This document shows, piece after piece, positions 1 through 9,475 of a stretch of 64,000 bases of DNA (positions are counted from its first letter, which is position 1; each line of letters starts with the position of its first letter). The notes beneath the pieces are model-generated. The model ran no database searches, was not told the DNA's origin, and saw nothing but the letters and a program-made list of their open reading frames with translations. This DNA is from Bacillota bacterium (GTDB taxonomy: Bacteria; Bacillota; Clostridia; TANB77; CAG-465): NCBI GenBank assembly GCA_023460515.1, contig JAEWPS010000016.1, forward strand, positions 1 through 64,000, read 5' to 3'. A program made the translations under genes and the position numbers.

Positions 1-2177
1 TCTATGCTATATCTTTTTATCTTAGAGTATTTATCAAATTCAATAGTCACAGATACTTTACTTGCTTGTTCATTATTACCAGGAAAAGCTGAAATTATTG
101 GCTGAGATATTCCACTAGATAAATTGTCTATTGTTTTAGCTGTTTTACCTTCAGCATTTACCCCTTTTGCATATGCATATATTGTACAGTTGCTTGTTAC
201 TTCAAAAGATCCGCTATATGTTTTAAGTTCTCCATACCTTCCAATAGAATAATACTTTTCTGTTGCTTTAGCATCATAATCTATTGTTACACTTGCTTTA
301 GCAACCCTAGCAGTAGAAACTGTAGGTTCTGGATTTACACTTATTCCAACAGTTAAGTTTCCAATTGGTACAGGCGCTTTTATCTTACCTATATTCGTTA
401 TATTTAAACTTGTTTCTGTTACTCCATATGTATTTGTACCTCTTGCATATATTCTTTTGTTTTCTTTAACTACAAAAGGTTCAGTGTACGGAACAAATAC
501 TATTCCATCTTCACTATATTCTTTTATTGTTGCATCACTATAATTTATTGTTACAGCAACTTCACTTGCACCATAACTCCAACTCCATGGATATGGATTT
601 GCTGTTATGTTTACATATGGTTTATTAGCTTGTTTTATATTTAATACAGATCCGTAGCCTATCTCAGATTTTTCTCCTTCATACGTTCTATAATATGCAT
701 ATACATCAATGTTTTGTCTTACTTTTATTGGAGATTTATATAACTCATAATCTGCGTATCTTCCTAATTTTATATATAATTTGTCTGCATTTGCAGGTGC
801 AGATAAACTTACCTGTACTTCTTCTGCTAAAGTGGTAGGATTTACAACTACTATCGGTGCAGGTATATCGATTCTAGGAATAGGATTAGTAGGATTTGGA
901 TCATATGGCTTTGGTGGGTCAGCTAATGCTGAATTTGTATCATTTATATAGATACTTGTTGATTTTGATCTTTTTCCAGCTACATCATAATAATATGCTA
1001 TTATATATGTTCCATAATTTTCTACGTTTATTTCTGTAGTATAATTTTCTTCTATTCCATAATTTACTTTATATATTTTTTTATTTGCTTCAGCTGGATA
1101 TGTTACCTGAACTCTTGCTTTTTCTGTTCCTATAGCTGGTAACCTTGTAATTGTTGGTGCAGGTAATTCTGTCTCCTCTATGCCAATATTCCCTATATAT
1201 ACTAAGTCTTTTCCAGCTATATTTCTAGTTACAAGTACTGTTCCATCTGTATTATATATAGTCTCTGTTTTCTTTGCCCTTGCCTCTATTATACAATTTT
1301 CTGTTACATTAAATTCTCCATTATATGTAATCCAGCCACTATCTCCAATTCTATATTCTTTTGTTGTTGCTGTTTCATCATAATTTATACTTACCTTTAC
1401 TCCAGGTACTTTTGTATATCCAGCTTTATCTGGTACTATATCTACTAGAAGTGTTCCAGCAGGTGGTATTACTACTTCTTTGTTATCTAATATATATTTT
1501 ATCCATACATCATGTACTCTATCTAGTGGTATTGTAATAGGTCCTGTGTAATTTTGCCACATTAACATTGGATCTGCTCTTAATTCTCCCTCTGTTCCAA
1601 GTCTCCATTTTTTCTCAGTCGAACCGGCTGGATAGTATAACGTTAATTTAATCCATCCATCCCATAATTCTTCATATGTAGGTGGATTTACATCTCCAAT
1701 TAATACTCCACCATCCAAAGTATGCCACCTTTTACCTTCAAAAACATCTCCAACGTAGTCATAGATTTGTCCATTAGTTATATCTATAATATAGCCTTTA
1801 TCCCTTTTTTCTTTAGATAATTTTGCTCCTATATCTTCACTACTTATCCAAGCTAAATTAGCAGTATCTATGCTTCCACTTAATTCTTCAATCTTAGTTT
1901 TTAAAGTAGGGTTACTTTCAGATATATATGATTTATCTGCAGAAGTTAAAGATCCTTTTAAAGGTAATTCAAATTCATTAGATTCTGCATTATATTTACC
2001 AAGTGAATATAGATTCACTCCATCTTGAATATTAGTAAAATCACTCATAAACCTTGCTTTTCTAGACTGATCTAATATTCTATTGTTACTTAAATTGAGT
2101 ATAACAATTCCTGCCAAAATAATTATAACTATTACTGTAATTATTAAAACTAGCAATGATATACCATTTTTTCTCAT
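1..2177 (-). CDS. Prepilin-like N-terminus, Ig/chitobiase-like repeat surface protein (3' end cut by window)
   Basis: The frame is open from the ATG at 2177 to the window edge, about 725 residues, so the C-terminus is missing. The N-terminus is a short basic stretch, then Gly-Ile-Ser and a hydrophobic helix of about 20 residues, as in type IV prepilin/pseudopilin leaders; the usual Glu5 is replaced by a hydrophobic residue. After a pseudopilin-like region to about residue 200 come repeated modules of about 85-95 residues. Each has tyrosine/glycine-rich strands of the type seen in chitobiase/beta-hexosaminidase C-terminal and bacterial Ig-like domains (A-x-V-x-I-x-Y, then YSIG/Y-G-x, then I-Y-A-x-A). 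An exported, surface-anchored adhesin or pilus-associated protein is inferred. Its exact role is unknown. Confidence 0.7.
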   Translation of the reverse strand, partial: MRKNGISLLVLIITVIVIIILAGIVILNLSNNRILDQSRKARFMSDFTNIQDGVNLYSLGKYNAESNEFELPLKGSLTSADKSYISESNPTLKTKIEELSGSIDTANLAWISSEDIGAKLSKEKRDKGYIIDITNGQIYDYVGDVFEGKRWHTLDGGVLIGDVNPPTYEELWDGWIKLTLYYPAGSTEKKWRLGTEGELRADPMLMWQNYTGPITIPLDRVHDVWIKYILDNKEVVIPPAGTLLVDIVPDKAGYTKVPGVKVSINYDETATTKEYRIGDSGWITYNGEFNVTENCIIEARAKKTETIYNTDGTVLVTRNIAGKDLVYIGNIGIEETELPAPTITRLPAIGTEKARVQVTYPAEANKKIYKVNYGIEENYTTEINVENYGTYIIAYYYDVAGKRSKSTSIYINDTNSALADPPKPYDPNPTNPIPRIDIPAPIVVVNPTTLAEEVQVSLSAPANADKLYIKLGRYADYELYKSPIKVRQNIDVYAYYRTYEGEKSEIGYGSVLNIKQANKPYVNITANPYPWSWSYGASEVAVTINYSDATIKEYSEDGIVFVPYTEPFVVKENKRIYARGTNTYGVTETSLNITNIGKIKAPVPIGNLTVGISVNPEPTVSTARVAKASVTIDYDAKATEKYYSIGRYGELKTYSGSFEVTSNCTIYAYAKGVNAEGKTAKTIDNLSSGISQPIISAFPGNNEQASKVSVTIEFDKYSKIKRYSI

Positions 2178-2268
2178 ATGTTTCTCCTTTATTTATATTT
2201 ATTATTTGAAAAATATGTATTTCTATGATAATTATTTACATATATAAATTAATAATTTCCATATATTT

Positions 2269-2439
2269 TTACATAAATTCATTAATTTCTGTTTCTTGAA
2301 TTTTTTCGTTGCCTGATTCATTATTATCGTTTGAATCATTATTAACCATTTCATTTTTCATTCTATAATTAGATATTGTAGAAAAAGTAATTATACATAC
2401 AATTACACCCATTAAAAACATAGCAATCTCTTTAATCAT
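2269..2439 (-). CDS. Small single-span membrane protein (56 aa)
   Basis: ATG at 2439 is preceded by a strong ribosome site (AAAGGAGAGAC) and a good promoter. The protein has one N-terminal transmembrane helix (residues 4-22) followed by an Asn/Glu/Asp-rich tail, so it is probably membrane-anchored with a short soluble tail. It lies just upstream of the prepilin-like gene on the same strand and may be co-transcribed with it. I do not recognise a family. Confidence 0.65.
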   Translation of the reverse strand: MIKEIAMFLMGVIVCIITFSTISNYRMKNEMVNNDSNDNNESGNEKIQETEINEFM

Positions 2440-2464
2440 AATAGTCTCTCCTTTTATATAATCT

Positions 2465-2493
2465 ATTATAATATATATCTATATTGTTGTCAA
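2465..2493 (-). promoter_or_regulatory. Sigma-A type promoter
   Basis: On the minus strand: TTGACA (2488-2493), 17-nt spacer, TATAAT (2465-2470), 26 nt before the ATG at 2439. Both boxes are consensus. Confidence 0.8.
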
Positions 2494-2542
2494 TGTTTTT
2501 GCGACTTATTTCGACATTTGGATATTCATACTTATATTAATA

Positions 2543-2583
2543 AAAAATGTTTAGGCAAAAAGTAATTATACCTAAACATTTTT
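2543..2583 (-). terminator. Terminator after valS
   Basis: Perfect stem (AATGTTTAGG paired with CCTAAACATT), followed on the minus strand by a run of Ts, just after the valS stop. Confidence 0.85.
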
Positions 2584-2590
2584 ATATAAA

Positions 2591-5206
2591 TTAAATTATT
2601 TTATTTAATCTTTCTTGTACCTTTTCTAACATTTCTGTATATTTAGAAATTTTATCTTTTTCTATTTTAATTAGACTTTCTGGGGCTTTACTTACAAACT
2701 TTTCATTTGCAAGCATACCTTTTGCTCTATTTAATTCACTAGTTATTTTCTTTAATTCTTCATTTAATTTTTTAATTTCTTCATCTTTGTCAACCGCAGA
2801 AGAAAAATCCAAGAAACTATCAAAGAATTCTAAATGAAATGCTGAATATTCTTCATAACCTTTGTTATTTAAAATATAATTTATATCTTCTATAAATGCC
2901 AATTTTTTTATATATTCTTCACTTTTAATTAATATATCTTCATGAATGTTATCTTTAAATAGTATTTTACTATCTACTTTTTTAGAATTAGGAATATTCT
3001 TTTCTGCTCTATAATTTCTAACTTGTTTTATATACTCCATTATATTTTCTACAACTTTATATTCATCACCAAATGTATACTGTACTTCTGGATATTTTGC
3101 TACCATTATAGATTCATCATTATGTTTTAAATTTAAGTATATTTCTTCTGTAACAAACGGCATATATGGGTGTAACATTTTTACTGTTTCACTAAGTACA
3201 TAATTTAATGTAAATACCGCTGAATCAAAAGTAGAACCTTCTTTTTTATATAGTCTTGGTTTTACCATTTCTATGTACCAATCACAAAAATCTGACCATA
3301 TAAAAGTGTAAATGCTCCCCAAAGCTACACCAATTTCAAATTTATCTGTATTTTCAGTTACGTTATTAATTAAATCGTTTAATTTAGTTATAATCCATTT
3401 ATCTTCTGGTTTGAAATCTATATCTATTAATTTATCTATAGTATTATTGTTCTCTAAATACATATTTACAAATCTAGCAGCGTTCCACAATTTATTAACA
3501 AAATTTCTAGATGATTCTATCTTATCCGGTATATATCTAACATCATTTCCAGGAGATGTATTTTGTATAAGTGAGAATCTAAGGGCATCTGCACCATATG
3601 TATCTATTACCTCAAGCGGATCTATTCCATTTCCTAACGATTTAGACATTTTTCTTCCTATGCTATCTCTTACTATTCCGTGAATATATACATGGCTAAA
3701 TGGCCTCTTTCCTGTAAATTCAAGACCACTAAATATCATCTTACTAACCCAGAAAGTTATTATATCATAAGCGGTAACTAAAGTAGAGGTTGGATAAAAA
3801 TACTCAAAATCTTCTGTTTTATTTGGCCAACCAAGTGTTGAAAAAGGCCATAATGCTGAACTAAACCAAGTGTCCAAAGTATCTTCATCTTGTTTTAAAT
3901 TACCTCCGCATTCACATTTAGTTACATTAACTTTAGAAATTGTAATCTTATCACATTTGTCACAATAATATGCTGGAACTCTATGTCCCCACCAAAGCTG
4001 CCTTGATATACACCAATCTTGGATATTCTCCATCCAGTTAAAGTACGTTTTTTCAAATCTTTTTGGTACAAAAGTTATATCTCCAGTTCTTACAGCCTCT
4101 AAAGCTGGTTTAACTAATTCATCCATTTTAACAAACCATTGTAATGATAAATATGGTTCTATAGTTGTATGACATCTATAACAACTTCCGACGTTATGTG
4201 TATAATCTTCTATCTTATCTATTTGATTAATTTTACTTAAATCTTCTAATATATTTTTTCTTGCTTCATACCTATCTTGACCTGAATATTTACCACTTTT
4301 ATCATTAAGTGTGCCATCTTCATTAAGTATATTTATTCTTTCCAAATTATGTCTTTCTCCAACAAGAAAGTCATTAGGATCATGGGCAGGTGTTATTTTT
4401 ACAACTCCAGTTCCAAAGTCTAGTTCTACATAATCATCTGCTATTACCGGTATATTTTTATTAACTAGTGGTAATATTACATTTTTACCAACTAAATGTT
4501 TATATCTTTCATCTTTTGGATTAACTGCGACTGCCGTATCACCCAATATTGTTTCTGGCCTTGTTGTCGCAACAATTAGATATTCGTTAGTACCTTCTAT
4601 TTGGTACTTAATATGCCAAAGTTTTGAAGCAGATTCCTCAAAATCAACTTCAGTTTCGGATATAGACGTTTTACAATGTGGACACCAGTTTACTATACGC
4701 TCTCCTCTGTAAATATAGCCCTTATTATATAATTTTTCAAAAACTTCAAGAACAGCTTCACTGCACATTTCATCCATTGTAAATCGCTCTTTTTCCCAAT
4801 CACATGATGATCCTATTTTTCTTATTTGATTCTTTATTTCATTTCCGTATTCATTCTTCCAATTCCAAGCTTCTTCTAAAAATCCTTCTCTACCTATCAT
4901 ATCTTTTGTTATACCGCTTTTTTTAAGTTTTTCAACTACTTTTACCTCGGTAGCTATACTCGCATGATCTGTTCCTGGTATCCATAATGTTGGAACACCT
5001 TTTAGTCTATTATATCTAATAAATATATCTTGAACTGTTTGATCTAAAGCATGACCCATATGTAACTTTCCTGTTACATTTGGTGGTGGCATAACTATAG
5101 TAAAAGGTTTTTTGTTTTTATTTATTTTACATTTAAAATAACCTTTTTCTTCCCAGTTTTTATACATTTTTTCTTCTATATTTAATGGCATAAATTTATT
5201 TTCCAT
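2591..5206 (-). CDS. valS: Valyl-tRNA synthetase
   Basis: 871 aa, full length. It charges tRNA-Val in the cytoplasm. Class I signatures are present: PPPNVTGKLHMGHAL near residue 40 (HIGH motif) and KMSKSLGNG near residue 530 (KMSKS). The editing domain (TTRPETILGDTAV) sits between them, and a tRNA-binding anticodon domain and a C-terminal coiled coil rich in Glu/Lys follow. The ATG at 5206 follows an AAAAGGGG-type ribosome site. The small membrane gene at 5223 lies immediately upstream and shares the transcript. I saw no T-box leader. No in-frame CGG codon was found by eye. Confidence 0.98.
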   Translation of the reverse strand: MENKFMPLNIEEKMYKNWEEKGYFKCKINKNKKPFTIVMPPPNVTGKLHMGHALDQTVQDIFIRYNRLKGVPTLWIPGTDHASIATEVKVVEKLKKSGITKDMIGREGFLEEAWNWKNEYGNEIKNQIRKIGSSCDWEKERFTMDEMCSEAVLEVFEKLYNKGYIYRGERIVNWCPHCKTSISETEVDFEESASKLWHIKYQIEGTNEYLIVATTRPETILGDTAVAVNPKDERYKHLVGKNVILPLVNKNIPVIADDYVELDFGTGVVKITPAHDPNDFLVGERHNLERINILNEDGTLNDKSGKYSGQDRYEARKNILEDLSKINQIDKIEDYTHNVGSCYRCHTTIEPYLSLQWFVKMDELVKPALEAVRTGDITFVPKRFEKTYFNWMENIQDWCISRQLWWGHRVPAYYCDKCDKITISKVNVTKCECGGNLKQDEDTLDTWFSSALWPFSTLGWPNKTEDFEYFYPTSTLVTAYDIITFWVSKMIFSGLEFTGKRPFSHVYIHGIVRDSIGRKMSKSLGNGIDPLEVIDTYGADALRFSLIQNTSPGNDVRYIPDKIESSRNFVNKLWNAARFVNMYLENNNTIDKLIDIDFKPEDKWIITKLNDLINNVTENTDKFEIGVALGSIYTFIWSDFCDWYIEMVKPRLYKKEGSTFDSAVFTLNYVLSETVKMLHPYMPFVTEEIYLNLKHNDESIMVAKYPEVQYTFGDEYKVVENIMEYIKQVRNYRAEKNIPNSKKVDSKILFKDNIHEDILIKSEEYIKKLAFIEDINYILNNKGYEEYSAFHLEFFDSFLDFSSAVDKDEEIKKLNEELKKITSELNRAKGMLANEKFVSKAPESLIKIEKDKISKYTEMLEKVQERLNKII

Positions 5207-5222
5207 TTTAATTGCACCCCTT

Positions 5223-5411
5223 TTATTTAAAGTAATAAAGTATGAATAAAGAAATTACAGATAATATGCAGCATACTATCTTCATACCTAGTACCACTTG
5301 ATTCTCTTTTTCTATTTCTACTTTGTTTCTGACTATACCTCTTGCACCATATATACATATTACTGAAATAAGTAATATTACAAGGGCTATACATATTATT
5401 ATACTTTTCAT
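5223..5411 (-). CDS. Small two-span membrane protein (62 aa)
   Basis: Two hydrophobic helices (residues 3-22 and 43-59) are separated by a charged loop (VRNKVEIEKEN). The ATG at 5411 has a good ribosome site (TGGAG) and the gene lies 16 bp upstream of valS with a promoter of its own. A 65-aa reading frame in another phase over the same DNA is not hydrophobic and is discarded. Family not recognised. Confidence 0.65.
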   Translation of the reverse strand: MKSIIICIALVILLISVICIYGARGIVRNKVEIEKENQVVLGMKIVCCILSVISLFILYYFK

Positions 5412-5441
5412 ATTTATTCTCCATTTAGTTTCATTACATAT

Positions 5442-5470
5442 ATAATATCAAAAATACTGCTAATTGTCAA
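5442..5470 (-). promoter_or_regulatory. Promoter of the small membrane gene/valS unit
   Basis: Minus strand TTGACA (5465-5470), 17-nt spacer, TATTAT (5442-5447). Confidence 0.7.
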
Positions 5471-5532
5471 TGTTTATAATATATTTTAATTAAATATACA
5501 CTTATATTATTAATATATTTTTACTTTGATTT

Positions 5533-5579
5533 AAAAGAAGATAAAACTTACATATATTTCGTAAGTTTTATCTTCTTTT
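5533..5579 (-). terminator. Long hairpin terminator, usable in both directions
   Basis: 19-bp perfect stem around a 9-nt loop, rich in A on one arm and T on the other. It directly abuts the stop codon of the glycosyltransferase gene (5580). Confidence 0.8.
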
Positions 5580-8237
5580 TTATTTTATTATAATTTCCTT
5601 AATTTTTTCAAATACCCTTTTAGAATTATTTTTATCAACATTTAAGAATGTATTATTTATTCTTTCTAAATATATATCTTCCATTTTTTCATCACTATTT
5701 ACTTGTTTAATTATACTTTTAACAAGTTCATCTTCATCTTTTATAATTTTTCCAAATCCATCTTTCTCATATGAAAAATAGCCTGGTTTATAATGATTTG
5801 TAAAATACTCTTCACTATCAAACTGATATAAAAACATTGGTTTTTTTAGGTAAGCAACATCGAATATTATACTTGAATAATCCGTTATAAGTAATGAAAG
5901 TTTTTCAAAAATTTCCGAATACTTTATGTTCTCAACATTTTTTATTTCAACTATATCATTTTCTAATCTTTTAAAGAAACTCTCGTATAGTTTAAATCCT
6001 GGATGAAGTAAAAATAATATTTTATATCCTTTATTTTTTAATTCTTTTAACATTTTTTCATTACTAAGTAAATTACTATATCTTTTATAATATTCTGAAT
6101 TATCAAAATCATCCTTTATATCATGAAATCCCTCACTATTTATAGGACCTGACAAATAAGTTCTCCATGTAGGAGCAATTAAAATCATTTTTTCTTTTTT
6201 ATCATTTAACTTATCAAATCTAGGTAATCCCGTTAAAACTACTTCTTTATCAAACATATATTTATTAGTATTTATTTCTTCATACTCTTTTTTTGTACTT
6301 GTTACAAACATATCTATCTTAGATTTGCATTTATTTAAAGGACGATGCACATCATTCATAATAACACCATGTTGTAAAAAAACTAATTTATATGCAAATA
6401 AATCTTCAAAACATTCCGTTTCAGTTATGCTAAATGGATTATAAAAATTTGCATGTGAAGATATAATAATTTTAGAATTTAAAAACATAATCTTATGCAA
6501 AAAGCTATCTTTGATAATTACTTTTCCAATTTTCTTAATTTCTTTTATATTTTTTGAATCTTTAGAAATTACAAAATAAGAATTTCTTGCAAATTTTTTC
6601 TCGTTTTTACAAACATATTCAAATAGTGCTTGTGCATTATCATTTCCCACCAGTGGTCGGTCGTTAAATAAAACATATCTCTTATTAGTTCTTGCAAATA
6701 ATCTATAGACCCAATTTACATTGAAAAATTGTTTTATATATCCTATTCTTTTAATCTCATACATTATTTTAGATAAAAAACTTCTTTTTTTTATATCTAT
6801 ACCCTTATTAGTAAATGATATTACTCTAGTTTTATTGATAAAACTATATTCTTCTTCTTTTCTTAAATAGTCTTCAACAACATAATTTTTATCCATATTA
6901 ACAAATTTTATTGGTATCTCGATTCCTGCTACTTTTAAAATCGGTCTATATGAAGTTAAATTGTCAATTGGCAATTCTGTCTCAAATTTATATGTCGTAT
7001 TAAACTCCATACCTAAAACTTTATTCAAGAAAAATTTGTTTTCACTTTTATTTAAAATAATATTATACGTTTTACCCCTTTTATCTTTGAATTTAACACT
7101 TCCATTAACATTAATAGGTAATACATCATTATATACTCCAATAAATTTAATAACATTATCTGTTACTTCATAGTTACTTAAAATTATTTTACATTCATTA
7201 ACTGTTCCAATTTTAACAGAATTAGCATATAGAATGTGATCATGAATTTTAAATTCAATTGACTTTGAATCAAACCCATATTTAAGAGTAAAAAAAGCTA
7301 TTTTGATCATGTGATTTTTATCATAAAAGTTTACAATATATTTATCCTCAATTTTACTCAATATATCTTTACAAAGTTCATGAAATATAAGTATTTTTTC
7401 GCTTTTCTCACCGTTTAAAGCTTTATTTCTTTTTTTAATTTCACCAAGTAAAATATACTTTAAAAATTCAGGCATCTGCATATTTTTTTCATTTAATATT
7501 CTACAAAAATTTTCATATAAATATCTAGTATTTGCAATAAATGAGTCTATATTATATTTTGTTTTTCCAGATAAAGAACTTGCTTCTTTTCTTATTCTGT
7601 AATTATATACAGCTTCATCATGTCCTATTATTCCTATATGCCTATTATCAAAATATATTTGGCAATTTGCAAATAAGTCTTCAGCAACTTCTAAATTAGT
7701 ATCAAACTTTATATTATCAAATATATTACTTTTATAAAAAGTAGCAGCAGATGATAATATATAGTTTTGTGGACTTTCATCTAAATTAACAACTGTAGTT
7801 TCTTTACCAAATTTTTCATATCTTGGATGTACACCGGTTTTACCTTCAAAATATTCAACAACTAAACCTGCTAAATTTATATCACTATTTTGTTCAAAAA
7901 AATTATATACAGATTTAAGTGCATCTTTACTTAGTATATCATCTGGATCAAAAAAGTTTACATATCTTCCACGAACAAAATTCAATCCAAAATTCCTAGC
8001 AGAAGATAATCCACCATTAGATTTTTCATGATATTCAATATTGTCTGGATATTGATTTGCATATTTTTTGCAAATTTCACCAGATTCATCAGTTGAACCA
8101 TCATTAACAAATATTAGTTGTACATTTTCTTCAAAATCTAACGATTGCTGTATTATTGAATCAATAGCCTCCTCTAGATATTCTTCTACGTCATATATCG
8201 ACATTATTATTGAAAAATTATATTTATATTGTATCAC
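5580..8237 (-). CDS. Bifunctional GT2 glycosyltransferase / CDP-glycerol glycerophosphotransferase (TagF-like)
   Basis: 885 aa. Residues about 5-230 form a family 2 glycosyltransferase (NFSIIMSIYD start, NDGSTDES nucleotide-sugar motif, DPDD metal-binding motif). Residues about 510-880 form a CDP-glycerol:poly(glycerophosphate) glycerophosphotransferase domain (FLQHGVI, ILIAPTWR, LLITDYSSI near the C-terminus). The middle region (about 330-470) is probably beta-rich. The protein is expected at the inner face of the membrane, building a teichoic-acid-like or phosphoglycerol-modified polysaccharide. Promoter at 8287-8315; single-gene unit ended by the hairpin at 5533. Confidence 0.9.
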   Translation of the reverse strand: MIQYKYNFSIIMSIYDVEEYLEEAIDSIIQQSLDFEENVQLIFVNDGSTDESGEICKKYANQYPDNIEYHEKSNGGLSSARNFGLNFVRGRYVNFFDPDDILSKDALKSVYNFFEQNSDINLAGLVVEYFEGKTGVHPRYEKFGKETTVVNLDESPQNYILSSAATFYKSNIFDNIKFDTNLEVAEDLFANCQIYFDNRHIGIIGHDEAVYNYRIRKEASSLSGKTKYNIDSFIANTRYLYENFCRILNEKNMQMPEFLKYILLGEIKKRNKALNGEKSEKILIFHELCKDILSKIEDKYIVNFYDKNHMIKIAFFTLKYGFDSKSIEFKIHDHILYANSVKIGTVNECKIILSNYEVTDNVIKFIGVYNDVLPINVNGSVKFKDKRGKTYNIILNKSENKFFLNKVLGMEFNTTYKFETELPIDNLTSYRPILKVAGIEIPIKFVNMDKNYVVEDYLRKEEEYSFINKTRVISFTNKGIDIKKRSFLSKIMYEIKRIGYIKQFFNVNWVYRLFARTNKRYVLFNDRPLVGNDNAQALFEYVCKNEKKFARNSYFVISKDSKNIKEIKKIGKVIIKDSFLHKIMFLNSKIIISSHANFYNPFSITETECFEDLFAYKLVFLQHGVIMNDVHRPLNKCKSKIDMFVTSTKKEYEEINTNKYMFDKEVVLTGLPRFDKLNDKKEKMILIAPTWRTYLSGPINSEGFHDIKDDFDNSEYYKRYSNLLSNEKMLKELKNKGYKILFLLHPGFKLYESFFKRLENDIVEIKNVENIKYSEIFEKLSLLITDYSSIIFDVAYLKKPMFLYQFDSEEYFTNHYKPGYFSYEKDGFGKIIKDEDELVKSIIKQVNSDEKMEDIYLERINNTFLNVDKNNSKRVFEKIKEIIIK

Positions 8238-8286
8238 ACTATTCTCCCCTTCTCAATAAAATTAAAATTAATTTTTTGGTTTAGAT

Positions 8287-8315
8287 ATTATACATCTTTT
8301 TTGCTAAATAGTCAA
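8287..8315 (-). promoter_or_regulatory. Promoter of the GT2/TagF-like gene
   Basis: Minus strand TTGACT (8310-8315), 17-nt spacer, TATAAT (8287-8292). Confidence 0.75.
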
Positions 8316-8369
8316 CTATTTTATCTTTTTTATACTACCCAAAATTTCTTTTTTAAAACATATAATATA

Positions 8370-8406
8370 AAAAAACAACTAATAATAAATTATTAGTTGT
8401 TTTTTT
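8370..8406 (-). terminator. Terminator of the metG-to-ferredoxin operon
   Basis: Stem CAACTAATAA/TTATTAGTTG flanked by A- and T-runs, 25 bp after the ferredoxin stop codon. Confidence 0.85.
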
Positions 8407-8430
8407 ATTACTTATTCATAAATATGTCTC

Positions 8431-8601
8431 TTACTCTTGTTCTGGAGCATTTACTGGACAAACTGATGCACAAGCACCACAATCTATGCAAAGTTCAGGA
8501 TCTATTATATATTTTTCGTCTCCCTCTGATATTGCATTTACTGGACATTCAGGTTCGCAAGCTCCACATTTAATGCAAGCATCTGATATTCTATATGACA
8601 T
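8431..8601 (-). CDS. 2[4Fe-4S] ferredoxin, clostridial type (56 aa)
   Basis: Two perfect CxxCxxCxxxCP cluster motifs (CIKCGACEPECP and CIDCGACASVCP) in a 56-residue protein. It is a soluble low-potential electron carrier for anaerobic metabolism. ATG at 8601 follows a GGGGGTGAT ribosome site. Last gene of the metG-lepB-holB-ricT operon, before the terminator. Confidence 0.95.
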   Translation of the reverse strand: MSYRISDACIKCGACEPECPVNAISEGDEKYIIDPELCIDCGACASVCPVNAPEQE

Positions 8602-8622
8602 TAAGATCACCCCCTATTATTT

Positions 8623-9441
8623 CTATTTTACATTCCAAGTTAATTCTTCAGCATCATAAGTCTCATATTTTTCATTTTCTCTTGAATCACCAAATTTAAC
8701 TCTTACTTTTAAATTTAATATATCTACATTTGCGACTTTACCAGACTCACTTGTTGATTTTACTTTAACTAATTCCCCATACTTAGGCAATTTTTTTAAG
8801 TTTTCTTTATACTCATTTTCTTCAAATTTAATACAACACATTAGTCTACCACAAGCTCCAGATAATTTTGACATATTAATTTGAAGTCCTTGATCTTTTG
8901 CATCTTTAATTGTAACCGATTTAAAATCTTGTAAATGAGTTCTACAACAAACTTCTCTTCCACACATTCCTAGATTAGGATATACTTTTATTTCATCTCT
9001 TGGGCCTATTTGTCTAAGTTCAATTCTAGTTTTAACTTGAGCAGCCAATATTCTAACTAAATCTCTAAAATCTACTCTCTCTTCAGCAGTGAAAAACATA
9101 GTGATTTTAGACTTATCAAAAGTATATTCTGCAAGTAGAAATTTCATGTTAAGTTTAAGTTTTAATGCTTCCTTTTTTGCAAATTCTAAAACTTCTATTG
9201 CCTCAAGATCATTATCTTTCTGAACTTTTAAGTCAAATTTTGTTGCGGGTTTTATTATATCTTGAACCTGTGCATCCTTTGGTAGTTCATCTGATTTAAG
9301 TATTTTAACAACTCTACCTATTTCTTGTCCTTTATCTGTTTCGGCTATAACAGTATCTCCTACCCTAAATCCATATTTAAGTGGATTCATGTATACTAGC
9401 TTGCCGGTTTTTCTAAATCTTACTCCTAAAATAACTTCCAT
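8623..9441 (-). CDS. ricT: RicT/YaaT family PSP1 protein
   Basis: 272 aa. PSP1 C-terminal domain with the conserved cysteine sets of RicT (GMCGREVCC near residue 155 and SGACGRLMCC near residue 195), which bind Fe-S clusters in the Ric (YlbF-YmcA-YaaT) complex that helps RNase Y in Bacillus. The holB-ricT adjacency is the classical Firmicutes arrangement. Function here follows from the family. Confidence 0.93.
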   Translation of the reverse strand: MEVILGVRFRKTGKLVYMNPLKYGFRVGDTVIAETDKGQEIGRVVKILKSDELPKDAQVQDIIKPATKFDLKVQKDNDLEAIEVLEFAKKEALKLKLNMKFLLAEYTFDKSKITMFFTAEERVDFRDLVRILAAQVKTRIELRQIGPRDEIKVYPNLGMCGREVCCRTHLQDFKSVTIKDAKDQGLQINMSKLSGACGRLMCCIKFEENEYKENLKKLPKYGELVKVKSTSESGKVANVDILNLKVRVKFGDSRENEKYETYDAEELTWNVK

Positions 9442-9475
9442 TTTCCCTCCTTTATATATTAATCAATATTTTATT

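Noticed and set aside
5227..5424. 65-aa frame overlapping the small membrane gene
   Set aside because: Wrong composition for a membrane protein and no ribosome site; the other frame has both.
5207..5470. T-box leader upstream of valS
   Set aside because: Gap is short, filled by a small gene and a promoter; no T-box sequence seen.
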